From Candidatus Binatus soli (GTDB lineage: Bacteria > Desulfobacterota > Binatia > Binatales > Binataceae), in assembly GCA_002479255.1 (NCBI GenBank), contig DLMJ01000032.1, forward strand, positions 155,967 to 219,966: a stretch of 64,000 nucleotides of DNA, read 5' to 3'. Below the pieces are notes generated by a model. That model worked only from the letters and a program-made list of their open reading frames with translations. It made no database searches and was not told the origin of the DNA. This document shows, piece by piece, positions 45,064-53,775 of the stretch. The translations under genes and the position numbers were made by a program. Within the stretch, counting starts at the first letter, position 1. Every line of letters begins with the position of its first letter.

Positions 45064-46614
45064 ATGGCGAAAAACCGCATCCACATCACGAGCGCGATCA
45101 TCTACAGCAACGGCCCGCCCCATGTCGGCCATGCCTACGAAATGCTGGCGACCGACGCGTTCGCGCGTTTTCAGCGCCGCAAGCTCGGCCCCGCCAACGT
45201 CACCTTCCTCACCGGCACCGACGAGCACGGCGACAAAAACAAGCGCGCCGCCGACGCGATGGGACTCCATCCGAAAGCATTCGCGGACAAAATCAGCGCG
45301 CTCTTTCGACAAGGATGGGCCGGGCTGGACATCAGCTACGATATCTTTGTCCGCACCACCGACCCCGTGCATCAGGCGTTCGTGCAGAAGATGCTCGCGC
45401 GCACTTACGAATCCGGCGGCATCTACTTCAAGGACTACGAAGGCCTCTACTGCGTGGGATGCGAGCGCTTTTATACCGAGAAAGAACTGCTGCCCGGCAA
45501 CATCTGTCCGGTGCACAATCGGCCCGTCGAGACAATCAAGGAAGGCAACTATTTCCTGAAGCTCGAGAAATACCGCGAGACCATCCGCCGAAACATCGAG
45601 AAAAATCTCGATTTCATCCGGCCCGAGCGCTATCGCAACGAGGCGCTCCGGATGCTCGACGAACCGCTCGAGGATCTTTGCATCTCGCGTCCCAAGGCGC
45701 GCCTCGATTGGGGTATCACGCTGCCGTTTGACGACAAGTACGTCACCTACGTCTGGTACGACGCCTTATGGGCCTACATGAGCGAGCTGCCGAACACGGA
45801 AGACGCGTCATTGACCGCAATCCTGCCGGTCACCGAACACTTCATCGGCAAGGACATCCTCAAGACGCACGCTGTGTACTGGCCCGCGATGCTGCTGGCG
45901 GTCGGCTTGCCGATCTATCGTCATCTGAACGTCCACGGATTTATGAATTTCGGCGGCGCGCGGCTGTCGAAGAGCTCGGGCAACACGCAGGACCCCGTCG
46001 CCTATCAGAAAAACATCGGCCCCGACGTTTTGCGCTTCTTCATCCTGCGCGAATTCACCTATGGCCTCGACGGCGACTTCTCCGAGGAGCGCGTGATCGA
46101 TCGCTACAACTCGGACCTGGCCAACGACCTCGGCAACCTGACCAGCCGCGTGCTCTCGATGGCGGCGCGATACTTCGAGGGCGTGATCACGGCGGCGCCG
46201 GGCAGGGGCACCGACGCGCTCGATATTCCGCTTCATGACACGTTCGCTTCGTTGCCGGCGCAGGTGGCGCCCCTGGTCGAGGAACTCGCGTTCAATCGCG
46301 CTCTGGAAGCCATCTGGCAAGCCCTCGATGCGGCCAACAAATACATAGTTGAAACCTCGCCCTTCACGCTCGCCAAGGATCCCGCCAATCTGCCGCGGGT
46401 CGCGCAAGTCCTGGCCAACCTGGTCGAGGGATTGCGTGTCGTCGCCGATATCCTCGAGCCGTTCATGCCGGTAACGTCGAAAAAGATTCTCGGCCTGCTC
46501 AATGTCGATGAGAAACTCGCGCGCGCGCCATATGGGGATGGCATCAAGCCGGGGCATCGCGTAAATCCGACGACGCCGCTGTTCCCGCGCATCGACAAGA
46601 AAGCCCGCGCCTGA
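45064..46614 (+). CDS. metG: Methionyl-tRNA synthetase
   Basis: 516 residues from the ATG at 45064 (MAKNRIHIT); another ATG 15 bases earlier is possible. The class I signatures are PHVGHAYEM (HIGH) near residue 19 and RLSKSSGN (KMSKS) near 304. The zinc knuckle CVGCERFYTEKEL with CPVH is near 126-150. It loads methionine on tRNA. The protein has the short form without a C-terminal dimerisation domain. No clear ribosome site precedes either start. Confidence 0.95.
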   Translation: MAKNRIHITSAIIYSNGPPHVGHAYEMLATDAFARFQRRKLGPANVTFLTGTDEHGDKNKRAADAMGLHPKAFADKISALFRQGWAGLDISYDIFVRTTDPVHQAFVQKMLARTYESGGIYFKDYEGLYCVGCERFYTEKELLPGNICPVHNRPVETIKEGNYFLKLEKYRETIRRNIEKNLDFIRPERYRNEALRMLDEPLEDLCISRPKARLDWGITLPFDDKYVTYVWYDALWAYMSELPNTEDASLTAILPVTEHFIGKDILKTHAVYWPAMLLAVGLPIYRHLNVHGFMNFGGARLSKSSGNTQDPVAYQKNIGPDVLRFFILREFTYGLDGDFSEERVIDRYNSDLANDLGNLTSRVLSMAARYFEGVITAAPGRGTDALDIPLHDTFASLPAQVAPLVEELAFNRALEAIWQALDAANKYIVETSPFTLAKDPANLPRVAQVLANLVEGLRVVADILEPFMPVTSKKILGLLNVDEKLARAPYGDGIKPGHRVNPTTPLFPRIDKKARA

Positions 46615-46650
46615 CCCCCGTGCACGCTCCGGAATCCACGCTCAATTTCA

Positions 46651-47460
46651 ATGACAACGGTTGTCGATACGCATTGCCATCTCGCCGACGCAAAGTTCCG
46701 CGGCGACCTCGAAGCGGTGATCGCGCGCGCGTCCAGCGCCGGCGTGGCTCAGATCATCTCGGTCGGCGCGATCGGACCGATCGAAAACGATCGATTGACC
46801 GTCGCAATCGCCGAGCGTCACCCAAATGTCTTCGCCGCCGTCGGCGTGCATCCCCACGACGCTAGGGATTGCACGCCCGAACGAATCGCACAGTTGCGCG
46901 ACCTCGCCGCGTCGAAAAAAGTTGTCGCGATCGGCGAGAGCGGACTCGATTTCCATTACATGCACTCGCCGGCCGAAGCGCAGGAATCGTCATTGCGTGC
47001 GCATCTTGCGCTCGCCGCCGAACTCGACCTGCCAATCGTGATTCATTGCCGCGACGCAGAGCGCGGGCTCGTCGAGATCGTGCGCGAGAGCGGGGTTCCA
47101 CCGCGCGGCGGCGTGATTCATTGCTTCACGGGCGATTCCAACGCGGCGCGCGAGTTCCTCGCGCTGGGACTGTGCATCTCGTTCTCGGGCATCATCACGT
47201 TCAAAAATTCCGCATCGGTTCGCGAGGCCGCGTCGATCGTTCCCGATGACCGAGTGATGGTGGAGACGGACGCACCTTATCTCGCGCCCGAGCCGTATCG
47301 CGGGATGCGCAATGAGCCGGCCTACGTCAGTCGCACGCTCGAAATACTCGCGAATCTTCGGCGCGTTGACGCCGCTGCGCTCGGCGCCCAGGTGATTGCG
47401 AACGCCGCCCGCCTGTTCAGGCTCCCGCCACCCGTGAAAACGCCAGCGCGACCCGCCTAA
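46651..47460 (+). CDS. TatD-family metal-dependent hydrolase
   Basis: 269 residues. Metal ligands of the TatD TIM barrel are visible: DTHCHLAD at the N-terminus, IGESGLDFHY near 90, VIHCRDAE near 130, GVIHCFTGDS near 155 and METDAPYLAPEP near 205. TatD enzymes are deoxyribonucleases or exonucleases in DNA repair and quality control. Follows metG by 36 bases, the standard arrangement. Its stop codon overlaps that of the convergent NnrU-like gene by 4 bases. Confidence 0.93.
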   Translation: MTTVVDTHCHLADAKFRGDLEAVIARASSAGVAQIISVGAIGPIENDRLTVAIAERHPNVFAAVGVHPHDARDCTPERIAQLRDLAASKKVVAIGESGLDFHYMHSPAEAQESSLRAHLALAAELDLPIVIHCRDAERGLVEIVRESGVPPRGGVIHCFTGDSNAAREFLALGLCISFSGIITFKNSASVREAASIVPDDRVMVETDAPYLAPEPYRGMRNEPAYVSRTLEILANLRRVDAAALGAQVIANAARLFRLPPPVKTPARPA

Positions 47461-48149
47461 CCAAGCGGATGGCCGCCGAAGATCATCGGATGCAGCGCGA
47501 CGATTGCAACGGCCAGTACTACGCCCACGCCAATCGCCGCCCACGGCATGTCATCGCCGGCCCATCGAACGCGCCCGCCGATTAGCGCCGCGAACGGCAC
47601 GAACGATGTCTTCGCGACGAACTCGCGATAGCGATCGCCAAGTTCGCGAATCTTGCGCCGGTCCTGATGCATCCCGCCGATGATTCCGAGCACAGGAAAC
47701 AGCCCGAAGAAAATCACGTCGCCGGCCCGTCCGTTCATCAGCATGTGCGCGATTCCAAACAGGCTGAATCCAACAAAAGACGGATGCCGTGTGATCTTGA
47801 GGAGTCCGCGCGGTTCACTCCCGCCCGCCGGCGCGCCCATTGTGCCCGGATTCGGAGTGATGAAACTCCCGACCAACAGAATGAGCGCTGCCAACATCAG
47901 CAACCACGCAAGCCCTCGAATCGGGGGCGCCGCCCGCAAAGCCCAAAGCAAGGGGCCGGCGTGCTTGTTGCGCGCGAATTCGTAGATCAGCGGTCCCAGC
48001 GTCGCGAACGCGATTAGCGAATAGATGCCGCGATAGCGCTGCTCGCCGACCGCACTGATCAACCGAAATCGAACGGCAGACGACGATATGATCAGATGAC
48101 TGGCCAGGAACAAACCTGCCCACAGCGCGATCCAGACAGTCGCATCCAT
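47457..48149 (-). CDS. NnrU-like membrane protein
   Basis: 230 residues with about six membrane helices. The pattern LWAGLFLASHLIISS, GEQRYRGIYSLIAFATL and KITRHPSFVGFSLFGIAH fits the NnrU/isoprenylcysteine methyltransferase-like family. NnrU was named for nitrogen oxide metabolism, but most members have no proven role. No denitrification gene is near, so the name should be taken as a family label only. Confidence 0.85.
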   Translation of the reverse strand: MDATVWIALWAGLFLASHLIISSSAVRFRLISAVGEQRYRGIYSLIAFATLGPLIYEFARNKHAGPLLWALRAAPPIRGLAWLLMLAALILLVGSFITPNPGTMGAPAGGSEPRGLLKITRHPSFVGFSLFGIAHMLMNGRAGDVIFFGLFPVLGIIGGMHQDRRKIRELGDRYREFVAKTSFVPFAALIGGRVRWAGDDMPWAAIGVGVVLAVAIVALHPMIFGGHPLG

Positions 48150-48322
48150 AGAGACCTCCGCGCGATCGCTGAGTAGTCGAGGCTCCGCGCCAGCAGGATC
48201 ATGGCAGGATCGCGGCCCGCATCAAATGCAGCGAACCGGTTGCAGACCGGCGGCATCGGCGCGACCCGGCTCAATTCACGAACCGGCTCGAGCGGGGTTG
48301 TAGTCATCAGGAGCATAAAACC

Positions 48323-48505
48323 ATGATACCGATTATCCAGGTTGATGAGGCGTGCTTCACCGAAGTTGCGGCGCGCGGTGCAGAGCGTGAGATCGGCGAT
48401 GGCGCGAGCCTCACGCAGGCGTGCATCCTCGAAGAGATCGTCGGAGCGGTTTTCGGATCAATCACGCTGTGGTACTTGGCGACTTCGCTGGCCAGCCTGG
48501 CCTGA
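48323..48505 (+). CDS. Possible 60-residue protein before the ECF sigma gene
   Basis: A short frame begins MIPIIQVDEACFTEV and ends in a hydrophobic stretch (SITLWYLATSLASLA). AGGAG lies 9 bases upstream of the ATG, and the frame ends 9 bases before the sigma factor gene. These points favour a real small gene, possibly membrane-associated and co-transcribed. I recognise no family. Confidence 0.4.
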   Translation: MIPIIQVDEACFTEVAARGAEREIGDGASLTQACILEEIVGAVFGSITLWYLATSLASLA

Positions 48506-48514
48506 CAAAACACG

Positions 48515-49024
48515 ATGCCCACGTTCAGTCTCAAGTTGCCGCCGCCGTTCGAAGAGGCGGTGAAAAGCATGGAACGCGAGATCATGCGCTTCCTGATGCG
48601 CTCGACCGGCGATCGCGAGGATGCGATGGACCTGTTCCAGGAGACGTGGCTGCGCGCCTATCGCTCCTACCCCCGGCTTCAATCGGAAGACGGACTGCGG
48701 CCGTGGATTTTTCGAATCGCATCGAACCTGTGCCGCAATCGCGCGCGGGACAGGATGCGCCGCGGGCGTGTGATCGCGAACGAGACTGCGGACGGCGCAA
48801 TGCCGGCCGATAACGCGCCGAATCACCTCAATGGCGGACCCGAGGGCGCGCTTCATTTGAAGAGAGCCATCTCGCGGCTGCCCGGCAAGCAGGGTCAGGC
48901 ATTGATGATGCGCAAGTTCGCGGGGCTTGAATATACGGAGATCGGTGTGGCGCTGAACTGCTCGGCCGAGAGCGCGCGGGCAAGCGTCTATCAGGCGCTG
49001 AAGAAACTCAGGCTGGACGAGTAA
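48515..49024 (+). CDS. ECF-type RNA polymerase sigma factor
   Basis: 169 residues. Region 2 shows MRSTGDREDAMDLFQETWLRAYRSY and region 4 shows ISRLPGKQGQALMMRKF followed by LEYTEIGVALNCSAESARASVYQAL, a helix-turn-helix, with both runs here quoted only up to their core. It directs polymerase to a small promoter set. It is followed after 5 bases by an Ada-like repair protein gene and not by an ordinary anti-sigma gene, which suggests a DNA-alkylation or related stress signal. Confidence 0.85.
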   Translation: MPTFSLKLPPPFEEAVKSMEREIMRFLMRSTGDREDAMDLFQETWLRAYRSYPRLQSEDGLRPWIFRIASNLCRNRARDRMRRGRVIANETADGAMPADNAPNHLNGGPEGALHLKRAISRLPGKQGQALMMRKFAGLEYTEIGVALNCSAESARASVYQALKKLRLDE

Positions 49025-49029
49025 TTAAG

Positions 49030-49833
49030 ATGAAGACCAATCGAATGGCGACGCAAGTGAAGGAGAGTGCGCCGATCGACGACCGGATGCTCGACGCAAT
49101 GATCGGACAGACGCGGCCTCGCATCGAGCGCGCGATGAAGCTCCTGCGGCGACCGCAAGCGCGGGTCGGGGTGATTTCGTCGCCACTTGGCCGTCTGCTG
49201 ATCGCGGAGAGCGACCGCGGCCTCGCGGCGATTCACTTTCTTTTCATAGACGGAGCGGAGCGAACGCTCGCGATGCTGCGCAAGAAGTTCGACCTGATCG
49301 AGAATGAAGCGAGTGCCCGCCGGATCGGCGCGGAAATCGATCGGGTGTTCGAGGGCGACTTCAGTGCGATGGCGCATCCGGTGGACTTGAGCCTGGTCGA
49401 GAGCGACTTCCAGCGCCGCGCGTACGCATCGCTTCGAAAAGTCCCGCCCGGCGCGGTGATCACTTATCACGGGCTGGCCGCGACGGTTGGACAGCCCGAC
49501 AGCCAGCGCGCGATCGGCAACACGATGGCGTCGAATCCGGTGCCGATCTTCGTGCCATGTCATCGTGTGATTCGCTCCGACGGAACGATCGGCAATTACG
49601 GCGGCGGCGTGGATAACAAAATTAAGCTGCTGCGCGCGGAGGGATTCGAAGTCGGGCGCGACCTGCGATTGCCGTCGCGCGCCGTGATGGGGCATCGACG
49701 CACCGGAATCTTCTGCCGACCCGACTGCTCGGCGGCGCGGCGCGCGGATCCAGCAAAGATGCTGATCTTCGCGGATGCCAAGTGCGCGGGACACGCCGGG
49801 CTGAGGGCATGCAAGCTGTGCAAGCCTGCGTGA
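49030..49833 (+). CDS. Ada-like methyltransferase with C-terminal zinc domain
   Basis: 267 residues. Residues 1-45 are a helical stretch of unknown role. Residues 45-200 form an O6-alkylguanine-DNA methyltransferase domain with FVPCHRVIRSDG, acceptor Cys 177, and YHGLAATVGQP. Residues 215-267 form an Ada metal-binding domain with all four cysteines: 229 and 233 in FCRPDCSAARR, 261 and 264 in CKLC. In classical Ada this zinc domain is at the N-terminus and an AraC domain lies in between; here the order is reversed and AraC is absent. It probably repairs O6-methylguanine and methylphosphotriesters. Coupling to the ECF sigma gene suggests it may also sense alkylation. Confidence 0.85.
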   Translation: MKTNRMATQVKESAPIDDRMLDAMIGQTRPRIERAMKLLRRPQARVGVISSPLGRLLIAESDRGLAAIHFLFIDGAERTLAMLRKKFDLIENEASARRIGAEIDRVFEGDFSAMAHPVDLSLVESDFQRRAYASLRKVPPGAVITYHGLAATVGQPDSQRAIGNTMASNPVPIFVPCHRVIRSDGTIGNYGGGVDNKIKLLRAEGFEVGRDLRLPSRAVMGHRRTGIFCRPDCSAARRADPAKMLIFADAKCAGHAGLRACKLCKPA

Positions 49834-49857
49834 ATCAGGCCGGCTGAGAAAGAAAAA

Positions 49858-49883
49858 GAGCGGCGCCGAATGCGGCACCGCCC
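49858..49883. terminator. Bidirectional terminator between ada-like gene and lipoprotein genes
   Basis: An 11-pair stem (with two G-U pairs) around a 4-base loop. On the minus strand it is followed by TTTTTCTTT, 24 bases after the stop of the lipoprotein gene; on the plus strand by TTTTC. It should serve both convergent transcripts. Confidence 0.8.
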
Positions 49884-49907
49884 TTTTCGGCCGATCTCGC
49901 TGTCCGA

Positions 49908-50255
49908 TTACTCGGTTTCCGACTGCGATTTGAGCTGTTGAATCTGCTGACGCTGATTCTCGATTTCTTGCTGTTGCTGCTGCACCTGCTGCTGGGTCTG
50001 TGCGTTGGCGTTTTCCTGATTCTGCATCGAATTGCCGACTACATAGCCCGTACCACCGCCCAGAACACCGCCGATCAGGGCACCCGCGAGAGGATGGCCG
50101 ACAGCCGCCCCGATAAGCGCACCGCCACCTGCGCCCAACGCCGTGCCGCCGAGGGTGCCTTCTTCACGAGTCGAGAGCGGCTGCCCCGAGCATCCTGCAA
50201 GAACGAGCGTTCCCGCCAGCGCCAAACTCATGATTATTCCAACACTTTTGCGCAT
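49908..50255 (-). CDS. Glycine-zipper lipoprotein, copy 1
   Basis: 115 residues from the ATG that has GGAGA 8 bases upstream; a frame five codons longer exists. A lipobox (LVLAGCSG) ends the signal peptide. Then STREEGTLGGTALGAGGGAL and AAVGHPLAGALIGGVLGG form a double glycine zipper, followed by a glutamine-rich coiled-coil tail (EIENQRQQIQQLKSQSE). Such proteins are small outer-membrane or periplasmic lipoproteins; function unknown. It is the first of three tandem paralogues. Confidence 0.8.
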   Translation of the reverse strand: MRKSVGIIMSLALAGTLVLAGCSGQPLSTREEGTLGGTALGAGGGALIGAAVGHPLAGALIGGVLGGGTGYVVGNSMQNQENANAQTQQQVQQQQQEIENQRQQIQQLKSQSETE

Positions 50256-50297
50256 AATGAGAATCTCCATCGTCCAATAATTGATACGTCAGCCGAG

Positions 50298-50645
50298 CTA
50301 TTCGGTTTCCTGCTGTGCCTTCAATTGCTGAATCTGCTGACGCTGTTGTTCCATTTCCTGTTGCTGTTGCTGGATCTGCGCCTGGGTCTGCTGGTTGGCG
50401 TTCTGATCGTTCTGCATCGCGTTGCCGACCGCGAAGCCTGTAACTCCTCCGAGTCCGGCGCCGATTGCAGCGCCTGCCAGCGGTGCGCCGACCGCGGCGC
50501 CAATAATCGCGCCGGCGGCCGCGCCGATTCCCGCACCGCCCAGAGTGCCTTCCTCACGCGTGGACATCGGCGACCCGGAGCATCCGGCGGCAAGGAAAAG
50601 CGCGGCAACGGCGAACGTACCTGTCGCAATTGCATGTTTGCGCAT
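50298..50645 (-). CDS. Glycine-zipper lipoprotein, copy 2
   Basis: 115 residues. It shares the layout of copy 1: lipobox LAAGCSG, then MSTREEGTLGGAGIGAAAGA, a glycine zipper and a Q-rich tail ending in QQLKAQQETE. It lies 42 bases from copy 1 and 16 bases from copy 3, so one transcript is likely. The three tails differ mainly in the Q/K pattern. Confidence 0.8.
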   Translation of the reverse strand: MRKHAIATGTFAVAALFLAAGCSGSPMSTREEGTLGGAGIGAAAGAIIGAAVGAPLAGAAIGAGLGGVTGFAVGNAMQNDQNANQQTQAQIQQQQQEMEQQRQQIQQLKAQQETE

Positions 50646-50661
50646 AATCCTTCTCAGCCCG

Positions 50662-51015
50662 CTATTCGGTCTCGCTCTGACTCTTCAATTTCTGAATCTG
50701 CTGTTGCTGATTTTGGATCTGCTTTTGCTGCGATTGAATTTGCGTCTGGGTTTGAGCGTTGGCGTTTTCCTGATTCTGCATCTCGTTGCCGACCACGTAT
50801 CCGCCAAGTGCGCCGATGCCGCCGCCGATTGCCGCACCCGCCAACGGGTTACCTACAGCGGCACCTATGATCGCGCCGGTTGCGGCTCCGAGTCCCGTGC
50901 CGATGAACGTGCCCTTCTCACGTGTCGAGAGTGGCTCTCCCGAGCATCCCATGACCGCCACGATCGCAATCGCCACGAGCAGACCTTTAATTATCGACGC
51001 CACATTTGTCCGCAC
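50662..51015 (-). CDS. Glycine-zipper lipoprotein, copy 3
   Basis: 117 residues and the first of the three in transcription order. Lipobox VMGCSG, then LSTREKGTFIGTGLGAATGA, a zipper ending GGYVVGNEMQNQENA and a coiled-coil tail ending QKLKSQSETE. GGAAGGAAG lies before the start. The order of similar genes shows local duplication. Confidence 0.8.
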   Translation of the reverse strand: MRTNVASIIKGLLVAIAIVAVMGCSGEPLSTREKGTFIGTGLGAATGAIIGAAVGNPLAGAAIGGGIGALGGYVVGNEMQNQENANAQTQTQIQSQQKQIQNQQQQIQKLKSQSETE

Positions 51016-51237
51016 GAGCTTCCTCCTTCCACAGGGAGCAGTTTGTTTTCATGCCTGCCAAGGGCTGCGGCATTCCCCGCCAACAGCGGGCGAGTTCATT
51101 TGGCCGTCGCTAGTTTTCTACCTTCTGCGTGGGCGATCAACCACTTCCGACATGGAGTTTAGCATGGAATTCCTACCCATGTCCGAAATTGTCGCGCGTT
51201 ATAAACGAATATTCATCTTCTCCGGTTGCCGCAAGGG

Positions 51238-52035
51238 TTATGGCATCGCGGCAAAAATCCGGGTCGGCCCGCCGGTCCCGCTGCCGATTTTCATAGGGAT
51301 GCAGAATACCGTCGCGCCCCTGGCCGGCAATTTTTCCGCGTTGGCCAGGTTTTCGAAGCCGGGCTTGTTCGCGCCGAGCCAGAGCCGATGCACCGGGAAA
51401 TCCTTCGAGTTGCCGGGATCCATGCTCGCGGTATCGATCGCAATTGCCACGACGTGTCGGTTCTTCAAAATAAAATCCACGGCCTCGGCCGAATAGCCCG
51501 GAAAGTGCAGGCCGGCAACGTCGCCGGGCTTGTCGGTGCCCATGTAGCGTTTTTTGTCGGGCCAATATTTGCCCCATCCCGAGCGCGCGACGACGATCGC
51601 ACCGTCGGGAATCCGGCCGTTAGCGGCTTCGTATGCCTTGATGTCATCGACGCTGAGCATCGCGTCGGGGTCCTTGGCGGCGCGCGCGGAAAAATCGATC
51701 ACCGCGGCGGGTCCGATGCAATCGGTGAGCGGAACCTGGTCGAGCGTAATCCCATTGCGGTTGAAATGGCGCGGCGCATCGGTATGCGTGCCGCCGTGTT
51801 CGGGCGCCGCGTAATTTGCCGATGCGTAAAAGTAATGCTCAGGAGTATCGCCATTTTTCTCGAACTGATGGACGAAGCCCTTTTCGGTCGGCCAGTAGAT
51901 GGTCCGGGAGTCGAAGGTGTAGGTGAGGTCGATAATTTTTGCAGTGTCAATCACTTCCGCAGCCAAGCCGACTCGCGCGACGCCGAGCGTGACCAGAGCG
52001 GCTGCGATCGTCGCACATTTCACGATTTTGATCAT
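51238..52035 (-). CDS. Secreted cyclase-family (kynurenine formamidase-like) protein
   Basis: 265 residues. A signal peptide (about 1-25, ending in GLAAE) precedes a cyclase fold with the metal motif HGGTHTDAPRHF near residue 80, LTYTFDSRTIYWP near 38 and AIAIDTASMDPG near 205. The family includes arylformamidases and other metal hydrolases that open or close rings by amide or ester hydrolysis. Export to the periplasm is unlike cytoplasmic KynB, so the substrate is probably different. No tryptophan pathway gene is near. Confidence 0.85.
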   Translation of the reverse strand: MIKIVKCATIAAALVTLGVARVGLAAEVIDTAKIIDLTYTFDSRTIYWPTEKGFVHQFEKNGDTPEHYFYASANYAAPEHGGTHTDAPRHFNRNGITLDQVPLTDCIGPAAVIDFSARAAKDPDAMLSVDDIKAYEAANGRIPDGAIVVARSGWGKYWPDKKRYMGTDKPGDVAGLHFPGYSAEAVDFILKNRHVVAIAIDTASMDPGNSKDFPVHRLWLGANKPGFENLANAEKLPARGATVFCIPMKIGSGTGGPTRIFAAMP

Positions 52036-52344
52036 CGCTTTTTAACGGGACAATCATAGGTAAGACGCCTCCGCATTGGAACGTCAGATCGGATCTTGCC
52101 TCTCTCTATCGTTGTGGTCCAGTGACGGCTGTGACTACCGAATACTTCAAAGCCTGGAGAGGATGTTTGACGTTAGCGGGCGAATGGCGCAGATTCAGGC
52201 AACCTGAACCTGTGCGCTGTGTTCGGCGCAAGTCTATGACCGAAAAGCGTAGCCCAACTTCCGAAACCGAACTGGGAAAGCTGTCTGCTGGCGTCGTATC
52301 ATCGGACGCCACGCTTTCCGCACACGAACACGATTGACTCGATA
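52036..52344. other. Intergenic region without a supported gene
   Basis: About 310 bases. A 71-codon frame (52122-52337) has no ribosome site, no family likeness and a biased composition, so I do not call it. No hairpin with a T-run was seen. Confidence 0.4.
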
Positions 52345-52953
52345 TTGCGATCGGAGAGCAATCTCGCTGCGGCCACCGAGCCTGTCATGACTGTCGAACG
52401 CTGGATGGATCTCAGGTGCTACCCGTCGACACGCGCTGAGACGGTGCACGCCATTGGGGTGCTCGTACGCCGCTCGGCCAGCGCTGAACTCCAGATGACC
52501 TTCCGCCTCGACGGAGATATTCCCCGAATCCAGGTCTCTCCGCCGGGCATGCCGCGCATCGCTACACAGCTCTGGCGCCACACCTGCTTCGAGGCCTTCA
52601 TCGCGGTGGAAGGGCAACCGGAGTACCACGAGTTCAACTTCGCGCCGTCGGGGGATTGGGCCGTCTACGCCTTTAGCGGCTATCGCAACGGCGGTCCTGT
52701 TGCGAACGAAATGATGCGCCCGCACATTGCCGTGCGCTCTACTGGCAGTCGGCTTGAGCTGGACACCCTTGTCCGGCTCGATGGCCTGTCTGCCATCCAC
52801 CCGCGTGCTTCCCTCCGTATCGGGCTCTCGGCGGTCATCGAGGCGAGCGATGGGCTTTCGTACTGGGCGCTTCGCCATCCGGCCGACAAACCGGATTTTC
52901 ATGATGCCGATGGATTCGCACTGCTAATAGAGCCGCCAGGCCCCGAGTCGTAG
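52345..52953 (+). CDS. DOMON-like domain protein
   Basis: 202 residues; the start may be the internal ATG at 52387 (MTVERWMDL). The blocks LWRHTCFEAFIAVEG, YHEFNFAPSGDWAVYAFSGYR and WALRHPADKPDFHD match a bacterial DOMON-like family. DOMON folds bind haem or sugars; the role of this family is unproven. Likely cytoplasmic, since no signal peptide is seen. Confidence 0.75.
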   Translation: MRSESNLAAATEPVMTVERWMDLRCYPSTRAETVHAIGVLVRRSASAELQMTFRLDGDIPRIQVSPPGMPRIATQLWRHTCFEAFIAVEGQPEYHEFNFAPSGDWAVYAFSGYRNGGPVANEMMRPHIAVRSTGSRLELDTLVRLDGLSAIHPRASLRIGLSAVIEASDGLSYWALRHPADKPDFHDADGFALLIEPPGPES

Positions 52954-53026
52954 GTCCTCGATCCGGATCAGGCCGAAATGGGCCACGCCTGAACAGGTCG
53001 AAAGCGCGTGGTAGAGTGAAATTCTG

Positions 53027-53728
53027 ATGAAGCACGCGCAACCACGAGGTCTCAGCCGGCGGCGCGTGGAGCAGCTTCTATCGGAAACGAAGCATGATCG
53101 TTCCGCCGGTAGCCGAATTGACGTTCTTTCCCGCCACTTCCTTGGACATTCCTACAAACCAAATCCGCTGATTGGATCGGCCGACACAGTCGAAGTGTTC
53201 ACGGCTTCCCTCGATGGATTCGACTGTGTCACGTACATTGAAACAATTGTAGCGCTCGCCCGCGCTTCCAACGTTGATGACTTCACCGAGTGGCTGCGAA
53301 GGATTCGGTATGAACGAGGCCGCATTCAATGGGAACGGCGGAATCACTATATGACACTCTGGATTCGCAACAATGTACGCGAAGGGATAATCAGGCCGGT
53401 TTCAATGCCGACTGTCCCGATACTCAGCAGGGAACGCGTTCTGAATGTTGTACCTGGACTCGCTGCACAGCGGACTCGCGTCAAATGTGTACCGAAGCCG
53501 GCAGTACCACGGCTCGAACCGCATCTGCAAAGCGGTGACCTGATTTTTTTTGCGTCGACACGCAAGAATCTCGATGTGTTTCATGCTGGAATCATCGTGC
53601 GCGATGGCAAAAAAGTTTTCATGCGCCACGCGTCGCGCAGCCAGGGCTCTGTCGTGGAACAGGAATTGAGCGAGTTTCTGAAGGCAAATCGGATGGCTGG
53701 CGTCATTGTCGTGCGGCCGCAAGGGTGA
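53027..53728 (+). CDS. DUF1460 (NlpC/P60-like amidase) protein
   Basis: 233 residues. The catalytic cysteine lies in DGFDCVTYIETIVALAR near residue 67, and a histidine in FHAGIIVRDGKKVFMRHAS near 190, as in the cysteine amidase/peptidase fold. Family members include N-acetylmuramoyl-L-alanine amidases acting on muropeptides. No signal peptide is visible, so it may act on recycled fragments in the cytoplasm, or the N-terminus is wrong. It leads a four-gene set with GT2, DUF4922 and SpoIID. Confidence 0.8.
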   Translation: MKHAQPRGLSRRRVEQLLSETKHDRSAGSRIDVLSRHFLGHSYKPNPLIGSADTVEVFTASLDGFDCVTYIETIVALARASNVDDFTEWLRRIRYERGRIQWERRNHYMTLWIRNNVREGIIRPVSMPTVPILSRERVLNVVPGLAAQRTRVKCVPKPAVPRLEPHLQSGDLIFFASTRKNLDVFHAGIIVRDGKKVFMRHASRSQGSVVEQELSEFLKANRMAGVIVVRPQG

Positions 53729-53775
53729 CGCGACGCATTGCAGTCAGTAGCTAAGATGACGCGGCGGGGTGGAGT

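Noticed and set aside
52122..52337. 71-codon plus-strand frame
   Set aside because: No ribosome site, no recognisable family and low-complexity charged composition.
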